From contig WPIO01000010.1 of NCBI GenBank assembly GCA_009760855.2, positions 2,954,001-3,018,000 on the forward strand: a stretch of 64,000 nt of DNA, read 5' to 3'. Position numbers and translations under genes: made by a program. This stretch comes from Cristatella mucedo. Lineage: Eukaryota > Bryozoa > Phylactolaemata > Cristatellidae. Shown here piece after piece: positions 21,720 to 33,500 of the stretch. Positions within the stretch are counted from its first letter, which is position 1, and each line of letters begins with the position of its first letter. The notes below the pieces were generated by a model. It had not been told where the DNA came from. It made no database searches and saw only the letters and a program-made list of their open reading frames with translations.

Positions 21720-22297
21720 AACATTACTCCACTTCTCGCCGACCTGCACTGGCTCCCAGTCAAGCATTGGATTGACTTCAAGGTTTTGTCGCTCACTTTT
21801 AGGTCCCTTCATTCTATGGCTCCAGCCTATCTCTCCGACATACTCCCCCATCAGGCCAAGCATCGTACCACCCGCTTTTCGGAATCCAACAGTCTAGAAA
21901 TACCTCATACAAACCACAAATCCTTTGGAGACCGTGCATTTAGCTCGTATGCTCCCAAAGCTTGGAACTCCCTCCCGACCTGCGTCAGAACATCCCCTGA
22001 CCGGACCACATTTAAAAGGAACTTAAAAACACACCTATTTAGGACAGCATTTAGTGGGTCCCTGTGATTCGTCCTTCATGTGCTTATGCGTGCTGACACT
22101 GTGCATGCTGCCACTAACCACATTTGCATGCTGACCCTGTGCATGTCACCCCTAACCATGTTATTCATTTTGTTTGCCTTTCAAGCATGATTTTACTTAC
22201 CATTTAATTGCATTTCCATTTGCAGCAAATGTAAAGCGCCTAGAAAGAGATTAAGTTCTCTGAGGGCGCTTGATCAAGTACATTATTATTATTATTA
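21720..22297 (+). mobile_element. 5'-truncated L2-clade LINE, nested in Tigger
   Basis: It begins at ACATTACTCCACTTCTCGCC, carries the RT C-terminal region (SLTFRSLHSMAPAYLSDILP, FGDRAFSSYAPKAWNSLP, LKTHLFRTAFSGSL) at 21786-22067 with no stop until the normal end, then the 3' UTR, the hairpin tail and (ATT)n at about 22285-22297. It is a young copy. Tigger text resumes right after it. Confidence 0.9.
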
Positions 22298-23290
22298 CGA
22301 TCAAGATTTTATTGCAAGCCTTGGCTGGTTTGATCGCTTCAGGAAATTCCATTTATTCCATAGCATTAAAATCACTGGAGAAGCCGCAAGTGCTGATACT
22401 AAAGCAGCTGAGAAGTTTAAGGAAAAGCTGAATAAACTGATTAAGGAAAAAATTATTTAGCGAAACAGATTTTTAACGTCGTTAAAAGGACTTTTTTCTG
22501 GAAAGCATACCTGTGCGCACGTGCATACACCTGGAATCAAAGTCTGGCTTTAAGGCTTTCGAGGATTGAAGACTGACGTTGTTGCTAGAAGGAAACTTGG
22601 CAGGCTTCAAGCTGGAACCTTTCCTGACTCATCATTCTGCCAAACCTCGTGCCTTAAAGGAACACGAGCAAGAACGTGCTCCCTGTGAATTAACGCCGTA
22701 ACCAGAAAGCGTGGATGACGGCGGTGTTTTTTGAAGACTGGTTTCTGCACTGTTTAATTATTAAGCCTGCAGAAATATACTGCCGTGATACGAAAATTCT
22801 CTTCAAAATACTGCTGATTTTGAATCCTTTGCTCCTGGACAACCGGATCATATTGGGGAGCTGGATCGAATTTGACAGTGACTTTCATGACGCCGAAAAT
22901 CACTTTTACCATTCAGCCGTTGGATCAAGGGGTCATTGCTGCTGTTAAGGCCTACTAGCTGCGGCTTACGTTCACTCAGGATGTTGCAGAAAATGATAGG
23001 AGCATTAATTTACGGGAATTTGGCGCGGCTATAACATCCTACATGCTATCAAAAACATTTAATGTCCGCGGGATGATATGTCGGTGACGCGTATTAACGG
23101 CGTGTGGAGCAAAATGTTGCATGCATATGTGAATGACTTTAGGGGTTTTGAAAAAAGACTCAGATGTGAAATAAAATATTCAGGACAGTTTGAGACTATG
23201 CAAACAGCTCTAAATTATTGTTAACATTGACGACAGTGTCGAGATCGTTGATGAAGAAGCAGTGAGTAAACTAATGAAGAATTATTCGTT

Positions 23291-23827
23291 CAGTATTTGT
23301 TTACTCAATTCTTTTACCTCCCTATGTTTTCGTCAGAACGGATCATAGTAAAGTGTATCATAAACCATTCTCGACTTACTAAAATTTTACTCACGACAGA
23401 TTTTCTTATCCCTGTGTATTTCATAAGTCGGAGGCTAGCTGTTTAGCGAAAATATGAAAGGAGATCCTTTTCAAGGGTTTCATCGCAAAGAAGCGCATTG
23501 CTGTACTCTTGCAAAACTATCGCATCTACTAATTTCTAAACTTCTTTGAATGGTCACTTTTGTGTAACTTCAGAGCAAAACGCGCAAATTTTGATTTCTT
23601 TGCTTTTCTTTATGACTAAATATGAACCATAAGACGAGAATTTGTTTTGTCATTGAAAATTGGTTAATAGAATTTGCACATATCCTGAACACAAAGCTGG
23701 GTTTCTTGACCATTACTGACCAACTCTTGTGGAGGTAGAATTTTTGTTTAGGATAGGTAAGACCTGTAAAATTGCAATGTAGGGGCAAGGCGCACTCGGT
23801 TTTTTATTTAGGCGAGGCTAAAAAAAT
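23291..23827. other. Likely Tigger 3' flank, no gene
   Basis: AT-rich DNA follows the last Tigger coding block; it may include the element's 3' UTR and TIR, but I could not identify the terminus. No gene is seen. Confidence 0.35.
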
Positions 23828-23965
23828 ACAATTCATTTGCATAGCGCTCCTAGAAAAAACCTATTATCTATTCAGATGCTTCATATGTGCCATGGGGCTC
23901 AAGCCCATGACCTCGGCCAGACCTTGGATTGGGCGAACACCTTAACCAGTGGGCCAAGCCAGCGC
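23828..23965 (-). repeat. SINE family S1, minus strand
   Basis: In reverse complement the A box reads TGGCCCACTGGTTAAGG and the B box GGGCTTGAGCCCC, then CACATATGAAGCATCTGAAT and a decayed hairpin tail ending near TATGCAAATGAATT. Confidence 0.75.
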
Positions 23966-24425
23966 AGCTAGACCCACAGTAAACGAAATTATATAGCTCA
24001 AGACACAAATTCATCGTTAATGACGGTCGGGGTGCGTAGGGAATGGAGCGGCCAAGGTCGCTGCCCCCTGCTCTGCTAGGGGGAATGTAGGGGGAATGAC
24101 CCGCCGCTGCTTTCCAGGATTGACCCAACCGCACTGCTTATTCTAAGCCATCGCCGAAAAAAATAAAGGATACCGCATTCTTCTTTCCGGTAGCTCAATC
24201 TGACGGTATAGGGCATTTCTAATACTAAGTTTGGGGAATCGTGTCTCGTTCATCATTGACATCGAGCTAGGAGATCTCTATCTTCGCCAAGGTTTTTCAC
24301 AATGTTCTAAGTTCTGGATCCACTAATCTTAAATTCAAGTTAAAATGATATTTGCAGCCGAGTATCTAAGCCGAATATGAAAGCTGACCAACCGGAGGTG
24401 AATTGTGAAGCCCTGAATTTCGCTG
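23966..24425. other. No gene recognised
   Basis: Mixed-composition DNA between two SINEs; no open frame with family features. Confidence 0.4.
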
Positions 24426-24530
24426 GTTTGGGCCAGCGGTTAAGGTGCTGGCCTTTAATGACGACGTCAAGGTTAATGTATTTGATGACCGAGGTCATGG
24501 GCTCGAGCCCCGAGGCATGTGTAAAGAAGA
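24426..24530 (+). repeat. SINE family S1, plus strand
   Basis: The A box reads CCAGCGGTTAAGGTGCTGG and the B box GGGCTCGAGCCCCGAGGC, with about 30 extra bases between them compared with the copy at 930. The tail is cut short after GTGTAAAG. Confidence 0.7.
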
Positions 24531-25304
24531 GGCGTGGTGAGACCTTTCTGCGCCCGGGGACAAAGCTATAAATGGTGCCCCTACCTTTGTCAAAATTGCT
24601 GCAAAATAGCTCCACCACAGAAGAAGTGCAAAAACACACGCTAGCAGGCATATTGAGCGGAGAAGGCTTTGAACTCAGCAAACTAGTCAACTACAGCATG
24701 AAAGTCCATATTTTTCAGTGTTTCTCTCTCTGTGTTTAACGAGGCCGAATTAAAGAGTTAATCTTGCCCTAGTGACGCTCTCAGATACGAGACCTATCTT
24801 TAGCTGGCTAAAGAACGCTCATAACTGGCAGCTATGATAACAAGAACTTGCAAGGCAACTCTCAAATTAAGAAACACATTCTCCATAACTGACAATAAAA
24901 GACATAGTTCTAGTGGTGTTTTTAATGCCGAGTCATGACAAGAAACATTTTACAGTCGCATATTTTGTTTTGCATTTCTTTTCCACCAACAACCGAACAA
25001 GAGAAGCCTCCAAGACCTAGACACTGCTGTCGGAGATTGATCTGGTCAAGTGTCTTCATAAGCTTCTCAACTTCCAACAAGAAACCAATTTTGGCATTAA
25101 GATCTGTGAGCCGGAAAAACCTAGTTGTAGTTTCTTATAGGAGATGGTGAATTCTGTTCTTCACTATTCTAAAAACCTCCTCCTTTGCCGTGAGACCAAC
25201 ATCTTGAGAGAGTTCTCCAGGTATCTGCACCTTTCAGCGGATTCATCGTTCACCTGCAACTCCCCATAATTAACTTCTCCTATGGGCATCTAGTAGCTAT
25301 TCAT
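24531..25304. other. No gene recognised
   Basis: Short frames only. Nothing that matches a repeat elsewhere in the window was noticed. Confidence 0.4.
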
Positions 25305-25937
25305 GGCACATAGTGCAAAACTCTGCAGCTACGCTTGTCTGTCGCGAGCTTCACAGTTGCCACATCGCACTACTTCTCGCCAACCTGCACTGGCTCCCAG
25401 TCAAGCAATGCATCAGCTTCGAAATTTTGTCACTCACTTTTAGGTCTATTCATTATTTTTCTTCAGCCTACCTATCAGATCTACTCCTCCACTAGGCTAA
25501 GTATTGTACCATTCTACGATTTTCGGATTCTATTTTTTAACCTATGACTCGTACAAACCTCAAATCCTCTGGAGACGGTGCATTTAGTTCGTATACTTCC
25601 AAAGCCTGGAACTCACTCCTGACTTGCGTCATGGCGTCTCCTGATTTGATCACATTTAAAAGAAACTAAAAACGCATTTACTTATCACAGCATTTAGTAG
25701 GTCCCTGTGATTTGATCGTTATGTGCTTATGCGTGCTAACACTGTGCACGCTGCCACTAACCGCACTTGCATGCTGACCCTGTGCATGTCACACCTAACC
25801 ATGTTATTCATGTTGTTTATCAAGCATGATACCACTCACCATTCGATCGTGTTTCGTTTGCAGCAATTGTAAGGCGCCTAGAAGGAGATTGAGTTCTCAG
25901 AGGGCGCTTTACCAAGTGTATTATTATTATTATTATT
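25305..25937 (+). mobile_element. 5'-truncated L2-clade LINE
   Basis: It starts near QNSAATLVCRELHSCHIALLL (frames at 25313-25495), continues with a damaged C-terminal region, the UTR text CACTGTGCACGCTGCCACTA, and the hairpin tail (GGCGCCTAGAAGGAGATTGA ... GAGGGCGCTTTACC) ending in (ATT)n at about 25920-25937. Confidence 0.85.
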
Positions 25938-26124
25938 AGTTATACTTTTCAAGATAAACTCTGAGGTTGGAAGAACTGGAGAAATTCTTAGGTGCCTCAC
26001 TGTCAAACGTGACTCTGCAAGAAGGTGGAGTGCAAGAGTGGAAATTGTGATACCCTACTTGAATGATTGAGATCGGCGATCGGTCTGGCAGTTAAGGCGC
26101 TTGCATGGTTCGAATCGCATTGTC

Positions 26125-27110
26125 CGGTCGGATAAAAACATGTCGGATGGTCAAGTTTCATCTAACAGACGCGTCATCTGTGGAGTCCCACAAGGGTCCA
26201 CTCTCGGTCCTCTTCGTTTCCCTATTTATATCGAGCCTTATAAGAAAAAAAGATTCGCTGTCGTTTCAATGCTGACGATACCCAGCTGCGTTTGATATTG
26301 AAACATTGACATCTGAACTTGCTGCAGAGACGGATAAACTGAATGCTTGCCTTGCAGACATTTGATAGGTTATGCCGACCGATTAATTTCCTTAAACTAA
26401 ACGACGATAAAACGGAACCGCTACTCACAGGACATCCCAAGCGTGCGGCTGGACAGGAAGACTTGGCTCTTCTATTGGTGAAGCTGTAGTGCGACCGTCG
26501 CCGCCGTATGCTCGCAATTTTGGTGTCCTCTTTGATAACCGATTTAAGTTCGAAAGCTTCATTAAGAAGATTGCTTCTACAGCTAGCCGTCACGTTCAAT
26601 CTTTAATCTGTCATCCTGTCTTTAGTTTTCAGTCTTCAATCTGTCCACGATTAGGAATTTCTACCTAGACGGCCTGCTAAAATTCTAACTTGCTGCCGGG
26701 TTTTTTCTGGGCTTGTCTGCTGCAATTCCGTTTTGGCTTGGCATTGGAAAAATCCATTAAGCTTCTGCAGTTGGTGATGAATATAGCTGCAAGGCAAGTC
26801 AAGTCAACGTATTCGGGAGGTTTAATCACGTGTCTCCTTCGCTGAAGGAGCTGCCGTGGCTCGCGGTCGACCAAGGGATATAGGGCAAGATTCTTGTACT
26901 GACTGGAAAGGCCCGCCATTGCTTGGGTCCTTCACACATGGCTGCACCAGTTTGAGCCTCCTCACGTCTTCGGATCCTCTACGGACAATAAATTAGCTGC
27001 CCCATTCCAACGCTGATAGAACGCCGGCGACAGAAGCGTTTTGCTCTGCTGGTCCCGAACTATGGAACTGTCTGTATCTCCATCTGTAACTCCACAAAGT
27101 CGTAAAGACT
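26125..27110 (+). mobile_element. Second LINE family (family B), RT fragment
   Basis: The RT motif region reads SSNRRVICGVPQGSTLGPL, then, in another frame, a catalytic-site remnant FNADDTQLRL near 26257-26290, then LNDDKTEPLLTGHP and LKLLQLVMNIAARQ, SPSLKELPWLAVDQG. These follow the same order as the main LINE but the wording differs, so it is a separate L2/CR1-clade family. Multiple frameshifts are present. Confidence 0.75.
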
Positions 27111-27194
27111 ATGTGGGTGTTACGCAGGAGAGTTTTGTATAGCGCACTCACAGCCTAAGCGACTTTCGATACGCATTCGGTAGCCAACAGACTT

Positions 27195-27705
27195 CGTCTC
27201 ACTCCAACAAAGAGAAAGTGGGAAGCATAGCAGAGTCAGCAGAGCAGTTGGGGTAGTGAGTGGCATGGAAGTAGCAGCTCAGGACCGCTGAAAAGGATGA
27301 CCCATAGTCGGCAGTAGGAGAGTAGTTGTCGTTGCGTAAGAGTTGTGGAAGCGAGTTCCACAATCTGGGACCTGCAGAGCTAAAGCTTCTGTCGCCAACT
27401 GTCTTTAAGCGGAGGAATGGAGCAGCTAATTTATTGTCCACACAGGACCTGAGGGCGCGAAGACGCTGAAACTGGTGCAGCCGTTCAGCTAGGTACGAAT
27501 GAGCCAAGCCGTGGTGGGCCTTTTGGGTCAGCATAAGAACTTTGCTCTGTATCCGTTGCTCAACTGGCATCCATCCTAGCTCTTTTAGCAAAGGAGACAC
27601 GTGGTCAAGCCTATGGGACTTGAAGACTAGTCTTGCGGCCATTAACTCACTCCCACAATTCTTCCGCAACGACCTCTTTTCCCCTATTGCCGACCGTAGC
27701 ACATC
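27195..27705 (-). mobile_element. Family B LINE fragment, inverted to its neighbour
   Basis: A single minus frame at 27199-27702 encodes RLDHVSPLLKELGWMPVEQR, LAHSYLAERLHQFQRL, LKTVGDRSFSSAGPRLWNSL, the C-terminal region of an L2/CR1-type ORF2. Part of it (SPLLKELGWMPVEQR) matches SPSLKELPWLAVDQG in the plus-strand copy just to the left, so the two copies face each other tail to tail. Confidence 0.8.
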
Positions 27706-28104
27706 CTTCTAGCAATCTGAGCTGCAACTTCAATGATACTCACTTTCTTGACTGCCCTTCTGGCTCCGCTGTGCTTACACCATCTCTGTATTGTGTGAGA
27801 TGACATTTGTTGGCAACCGCATACGCACTGAAAGCCGATGACGCTTTCAGTGGGCAAACTAAATCTCTACTGAGTAACGTCCGCACAGTCCTTGTCGCTT
27901 TGTGAAATTATGGAGGGAGATACATTACATTACATATAGTGACCGAAGGCGCAGTCTCCAAGGGACTAAAAGTTAGTTAGCCAATCAACAAGAGTCACAC
28001 GAGCGTGCGTTTTGAAGAGATGCCTGATAAAAAACAATTTACATGGGCCGGATTCACAGAATGAAGGAACGTTTAGATGAGTGACAGGATCCTGAAGTAA
28101 ATAC

Positions 28105-28330
28105 GTTACTTGATAGGCATTCAGTGCAGGTTGTTGAGCAGTAGTATTATAATGTGGCAGTTGCTGCTGGTACTACAGCCAACCCTAGCTGCCGAGTTTT
28201 GCATCAGCTGTAAGCACCTTATTAACCAGGCAGGAAGACCTACAAGTTTTGGGTTACGTAAATCTAGTCGGCATGTCCCGAATGCACGAGCCAGAGAGCA
28301 TAGAGATAGTTCAGCTTTCACTTCTAAGCA
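28105..28330 (-). mobile_element. Old L2-clade LINE fragment (family A)
   Basis: The minus frame at 28121-28321 reads LVGLPAWLIRCLQLMQNSAA, the counterpart of LLAGLPACAIRRLQLVQNSA in the main family; no tail is attached. Confidence 0.7.
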
Positions 28331-29277
28331 GACTACTATCGCGTGAGTATATTAAAATCGACAAGTATTTATTGGTGTGAGATTTTTACTCGGAACCATA
28401 ACTGAACTAAAACTTGTTCTGTGTATTTTACGATAGTTAAAAAGAAGATACGTGTGTGCTAGAGAATAAAACTAGGGTATTTAGTTTGAGGCGATTGGTA
28501 TTTCTAAACTCTGCAGCAACCGCCATCCGGATAAGCACATGCTTCACAACACACGAACGAGTATCTTATTCAAAACAGATTCAAAAGCGGCGGAGCAGAT
28601 CTTGTGTAATTCGTCTCGGTAGCAGCGGGAACATTGCCCACTGCCTCCTGCAAGCATTGAGCGCACGACTTGAGGCGCTGAAGTGCGAGCACCTAGCAGC
28701 GGGAATTAAGAATATGTAAATCTGGAATCAAGAGCCTAATGGCGCTCTAAGACTTCACTCTGAGACGCCCAGGAGCTGACTCGGATAGCTCGACACTATT
28801 GCATCGTGGTGTACGCCAAATACATTTCTGTCTGAAGCCACAAAACGCTATCATGCTGCAGGCTAAAGGATCGTTCGGCTGGAGAGCTGGCTTGAGCGTC
28901 AGAAGCTCAAAGGTTGCTTGCTGAGTAAATCGTCTGTCAACATCGCACGGTTCACGCAGGGTAGCAGCTGCACTTTTCGGCAACCCATGTCGTCGCTTTA
29001 AATCTTGAAACAGGAAGTCACGCGCTGCCCATCGCAAGCGGTAGTGATGGCCGCTGAAACTCATCTTTTGTTGCCATCGACACCCTCCAAGCCCATCTAG
29101 CGGTTAGCAATCGCCTGAAAACTCGCCAGCTCGCTCGCACTGGCTGGCCTGGATGCCAACACGTCGACTGCCGCCGGGTGTCCGCGGCGGCGTGGCTAAC
29201 CATTAGGCCAGGGGCTGCTGGGAGATTCGGTGCTCTTCAGTAACCCTGTTACACGTTGGAGTTCAGATTATTCGAAA
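28331..29277. other. No gene recognised
   Basis: A GC-rich patch at 28740-29200 has open minus frames with no family motif. A tRNA-like A box (TGGCCTAATGGTTAGCC) on the minus strand near 29190-29210 has no B box beside it. Confidence 0.4.
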
Positions 29278-29340
29278 GCCTCATTTATATAGCGGAAGAA
29301 GAGCCTTGACAGCTATCATTGCCGCTTCCATAAGGGTCGT
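29278..29340 (-). repeat. SINE family S2 tail piece
   Basis: TCATTTATATAGCGGAAGAAG followed by AGCCTTGACAGCTATCATTG matches the tail-side text of the S2 copies at 31405, 48288 and 58079. Confidence 0.6.
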
Positions 29341-30285
29341 CCCTTCTGCTACCTAGGCAGCCAGAGCTCTAGCGAGAGACAATTTAATCATGTGAGAGAT
29401 TCGCCTTTATGTAAATTACCGCACGCGACGATCTTGGGCTTGAAGAGACAGCCATTACGGTGTCGTTTGTTCCCACAGTAATTTCAGATCTGCTATGGGC
29501 ACAGTGCTCGTAGTAGGCTGTGCAACATGGTCGCACGGTGTACATATATTTACTTTAAATAAACGCGTTTTTAGTTATCTTTTTAGATTACGGTTTATGA
29601 TTTTTGTTTATTATTTAATGATTGTAAGCTTTAGAATTTACAGCATACAATTTACCGGTTACATTTTTTTAGTTTGAGTTTTTGGGTTTAGAGTTCAGGT
29701 CTTAGGGTTTAAGGTTGAGTATTTAGGTTTTAGAGAGAAACGCTAAACGGAACGGATAACTAAAAATTTTTTATTTAACGTAAATATAAACATATACTGG
29801 CAACCATGTTAAGCAGCTACGAGCACTTTACCTGTAGCAGATCTGACATTACTGTTTTGATTAAGGATGCCGCATTAGCTGAGAGAGAACGTACCTTAAC
29901 GAAGGTGTGGCTGGAAGTGGGTGGGACCGCCTGAGGTTCACTGAGGTTAAAGATGAATGGGTCAAGGTTGCTCTTAAAGGCCGGCGGTCGGTCAGGGCTG
30001 CCCTGTGCGTGCAGGCAGTCCTTGTTTGCCGGCCGTAGCTCTCTCTCTCTCTCTCTTTCTATCTCTCCGTGGCCAGCAGCGGAGAGGTGGTGTAACATAT
30101 CTCGTGGCAGCTTGCGCGAACGAGCATTCAAACTTTTGGTAGTTACGGCATTCCCGTTCGTACTGACTCTCGCTGCGTACGTGGCCTGCCCCTAGGTGCC
30201 AGCCAAACTCGTAGCAGTCGCGTAATTTTCGTGTCGGTGCGTGACGGAGGCTAGGCTTTCCGGTTAAAGCCGGCGACAAGAAAGA
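29341..30285 (+). promoter_or_regulatory. Upstream region of the ZIP gene, promoter not pinpointed
   Basis: The last 350 bases before the ATG are GC-richer than the DNA further left and contain a short CT run (30039-30060). The start codon context is AAGAATGG, with A at -3 and G at +4, which fits a good Kozak site. No TATA box is clear. The exact transcription start cannot be given. Confidence 0.35.
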
Positions 30286-30555
30286 ATGGCCTATTGGTTT
30301 ATCTCGCCTTGGACTCATCCAGGCCTGTGCCGCTGGGTGCTTTCTCTCGCCACCGTCGTCGTAATGGCTGCAACTCCTGGCATCTGCTTTTCGCTGCCAG
30401 CGAAGTATTCCGACGAGATTTTCAACCGGTTCAGCGGCTCTGACGGACTTATCGACCTGGTGGAGCTGCGGCATTTGATCCTCGCCATCAACGTCTCGCT
30501 ATCGGCTGCAGACGGTCGCCGCCAATGCACCGCCGGAGGATGCGAGCAACGCGGG
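30286..30555 (+). CDS. SLC39A8/14-like: ZIP gene exon 1: signal peptide and N-terminal ectodomain
   Basis: 90 codons, ending in phase 0 before a GTGAGT donor. The N-terminus is basic and then hydrophobic (WVLSLATVVVMAATPGICFS), a signal peptide. Ectodomain text follows with EIFNRFSGSDGLIDLVELRH, whose look (a helix, then D-G-x-I-D-L-x-E-L) parallels the ectodomain start of other LIV-1 ZIPs. It ends with two cysteines at CTAGGC. The ATG at 30286 is the first in frame with a good context. Confidence 0.85.
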
Positions 30556-33500
30556 GTGAGTAGACAGTTAACCGGTCAGCAGTAGCTACAGCGTGGAGCC
30601 AGATCCTGGTTTGAGCCGTTCGAAAAATAGACCACGATCCATTATATGCTGCGGAAAAGCATGCAGTCAGTGCTGCATCAGGATCATCAAAGGATTCTTG
30701 TTTGCTTAGGTAGCAGCGATTTTAGGCTAGACGACATTTTTGCGTTAGAAGACGACCCATGCATCCCTTGTGCCGCCAGATTGACAGCTGGCTCAAGGTA
30801 CAAAGGTCCTTGCTGGCCGAACATTTATCGACAAAGAATGCTTTTCTACTGGGATGTCGTCGGCAGTCTGGGGTAATTGTTACCCAAGCAGCCCAGGTGA
30901 TGGCCTCTGGTTTAGCTGATTCTGCCGGCAGCCTGCTGTAAGCAGGCTGCCGGCAGAATACTGGTCCATACGGTTCCTTCACTGGGCCTTGTTGCCACGT
31001 ATTTAAGAGGCTTGCTTAAAATAATATGGAAGGGCAAGGGTCGTGCCTTTCATGACACTTACACACTTACGGAGCTGCAGCTGCCACACCCTTGATAGCA
31101 CCTCTGAAGCCCTGGCTGAACAGCCCAGGTTAAGAAAAACAAGCAGCTGCTGAGTGCCAACCGTGGCCAAGATCGTGGTTGCTTGTGCCAAGGTCGCACT
31201 TGTGGAATTCCTAGAACTGCCGTTCTATTGCCGTATCTGCAAAGGCTGCGCCGATGCTCTGCACCTGCAGTGCACACTATTAATGTCTAGCAACATTTGC
31301 TAATGAAGTTCCACTAATAAGCAGCTATATGTTAAAGCGAACCAAAGTATCCTTCAAGCTACAATCTTAATTATAATAAAAATGATAATTGTAGCTGATT
31401 GAACAGCCTCACTTATATAGTGGCAGAAGAGCCTTAACGGCTATCACCACTGCTTGCAGCTGACAATAAAGGATCGTCCACTGTAGGATTCAAACCCACG
31501 ACCTCGATTGTGAAGAGGGAGCACCGTACCTCCTGGGCTATTTTGGCCCCCTATTCTGTACCAAGGCTAGTGTAAAACGAAATGTAACTTGATAAATCTC
31601 GGTGCTCAAATTATATGTACTGTGCTTAGTGGTGACTGTTGTTTCAGATTAACTGTGAGAGATCGTTAACCATTGCTTAGTGTCCCGATATCACGACTAT
31701 CAATAGAGATAACGTTTTTTGTATGTGGCAATGCGATAACACTGCAGCAAAGTTTATCATGAGCAGATCATAGACTAGAAAGAGAGAGCCTATTTGCATG
31801 TAATGCAGTTATGGTATGCCATCACGTGACTGTAGGGCCTGCATCCTCATGGTGAAATGTATACACATGTCTGTTAACACTCCAAAGTAGGTAGAAGGGG
31901 TAGCTCTGATAACATTTCCTCCTGTTGATGGATGTTGCTCACACTTGATTTGTCTTTCCTATCAGCAACGACTTAGGAATGGCTTGACCAATTTTTTATT
32001 CGATGGCATGATAATAGTTAGTCGTCTTAAGAGTGGTCACTGGCATGTCACCTAAAATTGCTAGCACACCCGTCAGAATGACAGTTAGGTTAATGGAGAT
32101 AAAGACTCGTGCACGACTGATAGTAAGAAATTGCTGTAGCCATACTGTCAAGGAGGTGGGAGGGGCCAAACAACTCACCATGCATTTACATGCTTCATAG
32201 GCAGATGTAGGTGTATTTGCTCTGGACTGTTATTAAGTGCTATTGCTCGAAGGTGATCACGTGCAATTTGTCACTCATTGTTCTTATTTTGGTGGCATAG
32301 TAGTTTATGAGCATTTTGCATGGTCAGGTCTCTAGCCAGCTAGTATGTATGAGATGCTCTCCATGGTTAATGCTTGCTGATGTTCACTTTTATTCTTAGT
32401 GTGACTTAACTGGAAACATCTATAATGCAAATGAAACATCAGCCGGCTACTGGAAGGTCAATCAAACTGGCTTCGAAGTAAGCTGTTCCTCGCTTCTTTA
32501 TCTTATGACACTCAACTGTGGACAGAACGACTCTCACGTGAAGACTGAAGCTGGCACTGAACACTTAGGGAATCATTCGCAACTGGAGGGTAAATACTTT
32601 TTCCTAATCCATATACCTTAACATCTACCCGTGCCATGGCTTGTGCAGGCACAGATACCGAGCATAAACAACGGTGGCCTTGATTGTGCCTGATCTATAA
32701 CCTAATTATACTTGGATGACTTCCATTAGATCTGCTTGTGGTTTATCTTGCCGAAACTGCAAGATAGCGAATCTTGTTTTGGCCCAGGGCTAAGTTAGTA
32801 GCCTGTGACCACCAAGGTTGAGGGCTCGAGCCCTTTTGTGTATGTAAAGCGTCCGGATAGAGATTAAATTTAGGGTGTTTACAAATGAATACTATTTATT
32901 CTTTATTTATATTTACGAATAATTAAGTCCCGCAGGCTACTCAGTAATGGCATTATCAGTTGATACTTGAAGCTCGATGTTGCCGTGTATCTGCCGTAAG
33001 TTAATAATAACAAAATCAATAAGACATTTTTAAAGCACCTTGAGAGAACTAAGGTACTTTATATGTGTATGTGTTTTGATATTCGTTGTTACCAATTTGT
33101 GCCAATAAGTTTATGCTCTGGTAGCTGCTTCATCTTCTGATAAGTGGCTGGCTTTCTTCAGCTCACTTCTCTCTCAATCCGGTTAAAGACTGCTAATGTC
33201 CTTTAGTATGAGATGCTATGATTTGAATTGTGAGCACTGTCAGCGTATTTGATGGTGCCCTTATCAGTTTCAGAGTAGGAGGGAGTGGTCTGTAGGAAGG
33301 CAAGATTCGGGTGATGTTTATTGGTCTTGCAAGGTTACTCAGGCTTGGCCTGCTGCGATGCCTCCGCTTCCCTTTTCTCCTCTTTTCTTCCCTTTTCCCA
33401 GCTCTCCTCCTTCTCTTTTCTTCAAGGTACAAAGCTCCTTGCTGGCCGAACATGTATCGGCAAAGAATGCTTTTCTACTGGGATGTCGTTGGCAGTCTGG

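Larger units (their letters stand above)
19270..23290 (+). mobile_element. Tigger/pogo-type DNA transposon, dead, with two nested insertions
   Basis: Three coding blocks in order can be read. At 19300-19560 a CENP-B/pogo-type HTH (KKKIGAVYLEEKMNIILKRE ... VTVISRETALPVSN). At 21600-21710 a short linker (LLVLWTEDQNQQHVPLTMV). At 22305-23290 the second HTH and DDE part: SLGWFDRFRKFH, GEAASADTKAAEKF, KAWMTAVFFEDWFLHC, a damaged LDNAPG-like box near 22815-22845, IQPLDQGVIAAVKAY near 22911-22955 and VDEEAVSKLMKNYSF. Frameshifts and stops abound. Insertions are a MULE at 19574-21584 and an L2 LINE at 21720-22297. In the family this cut-and-paste transposase targets TA sites. Its TIRs were not identified. 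Confidence 0.85.

Noticed and set aside
26075-26120. tRNA-like TGGCAGTTAAGGCGC and GGTTCGAATCG
   Set aside because: Boxes are too close together for a tRNA or SINE head; probably a deleted scrap.
30921-30959. Helitron 3' end hairpin
   Set aside because: The hairpin lies in the middle of the 433-bp repeat and no CTRR end follows.
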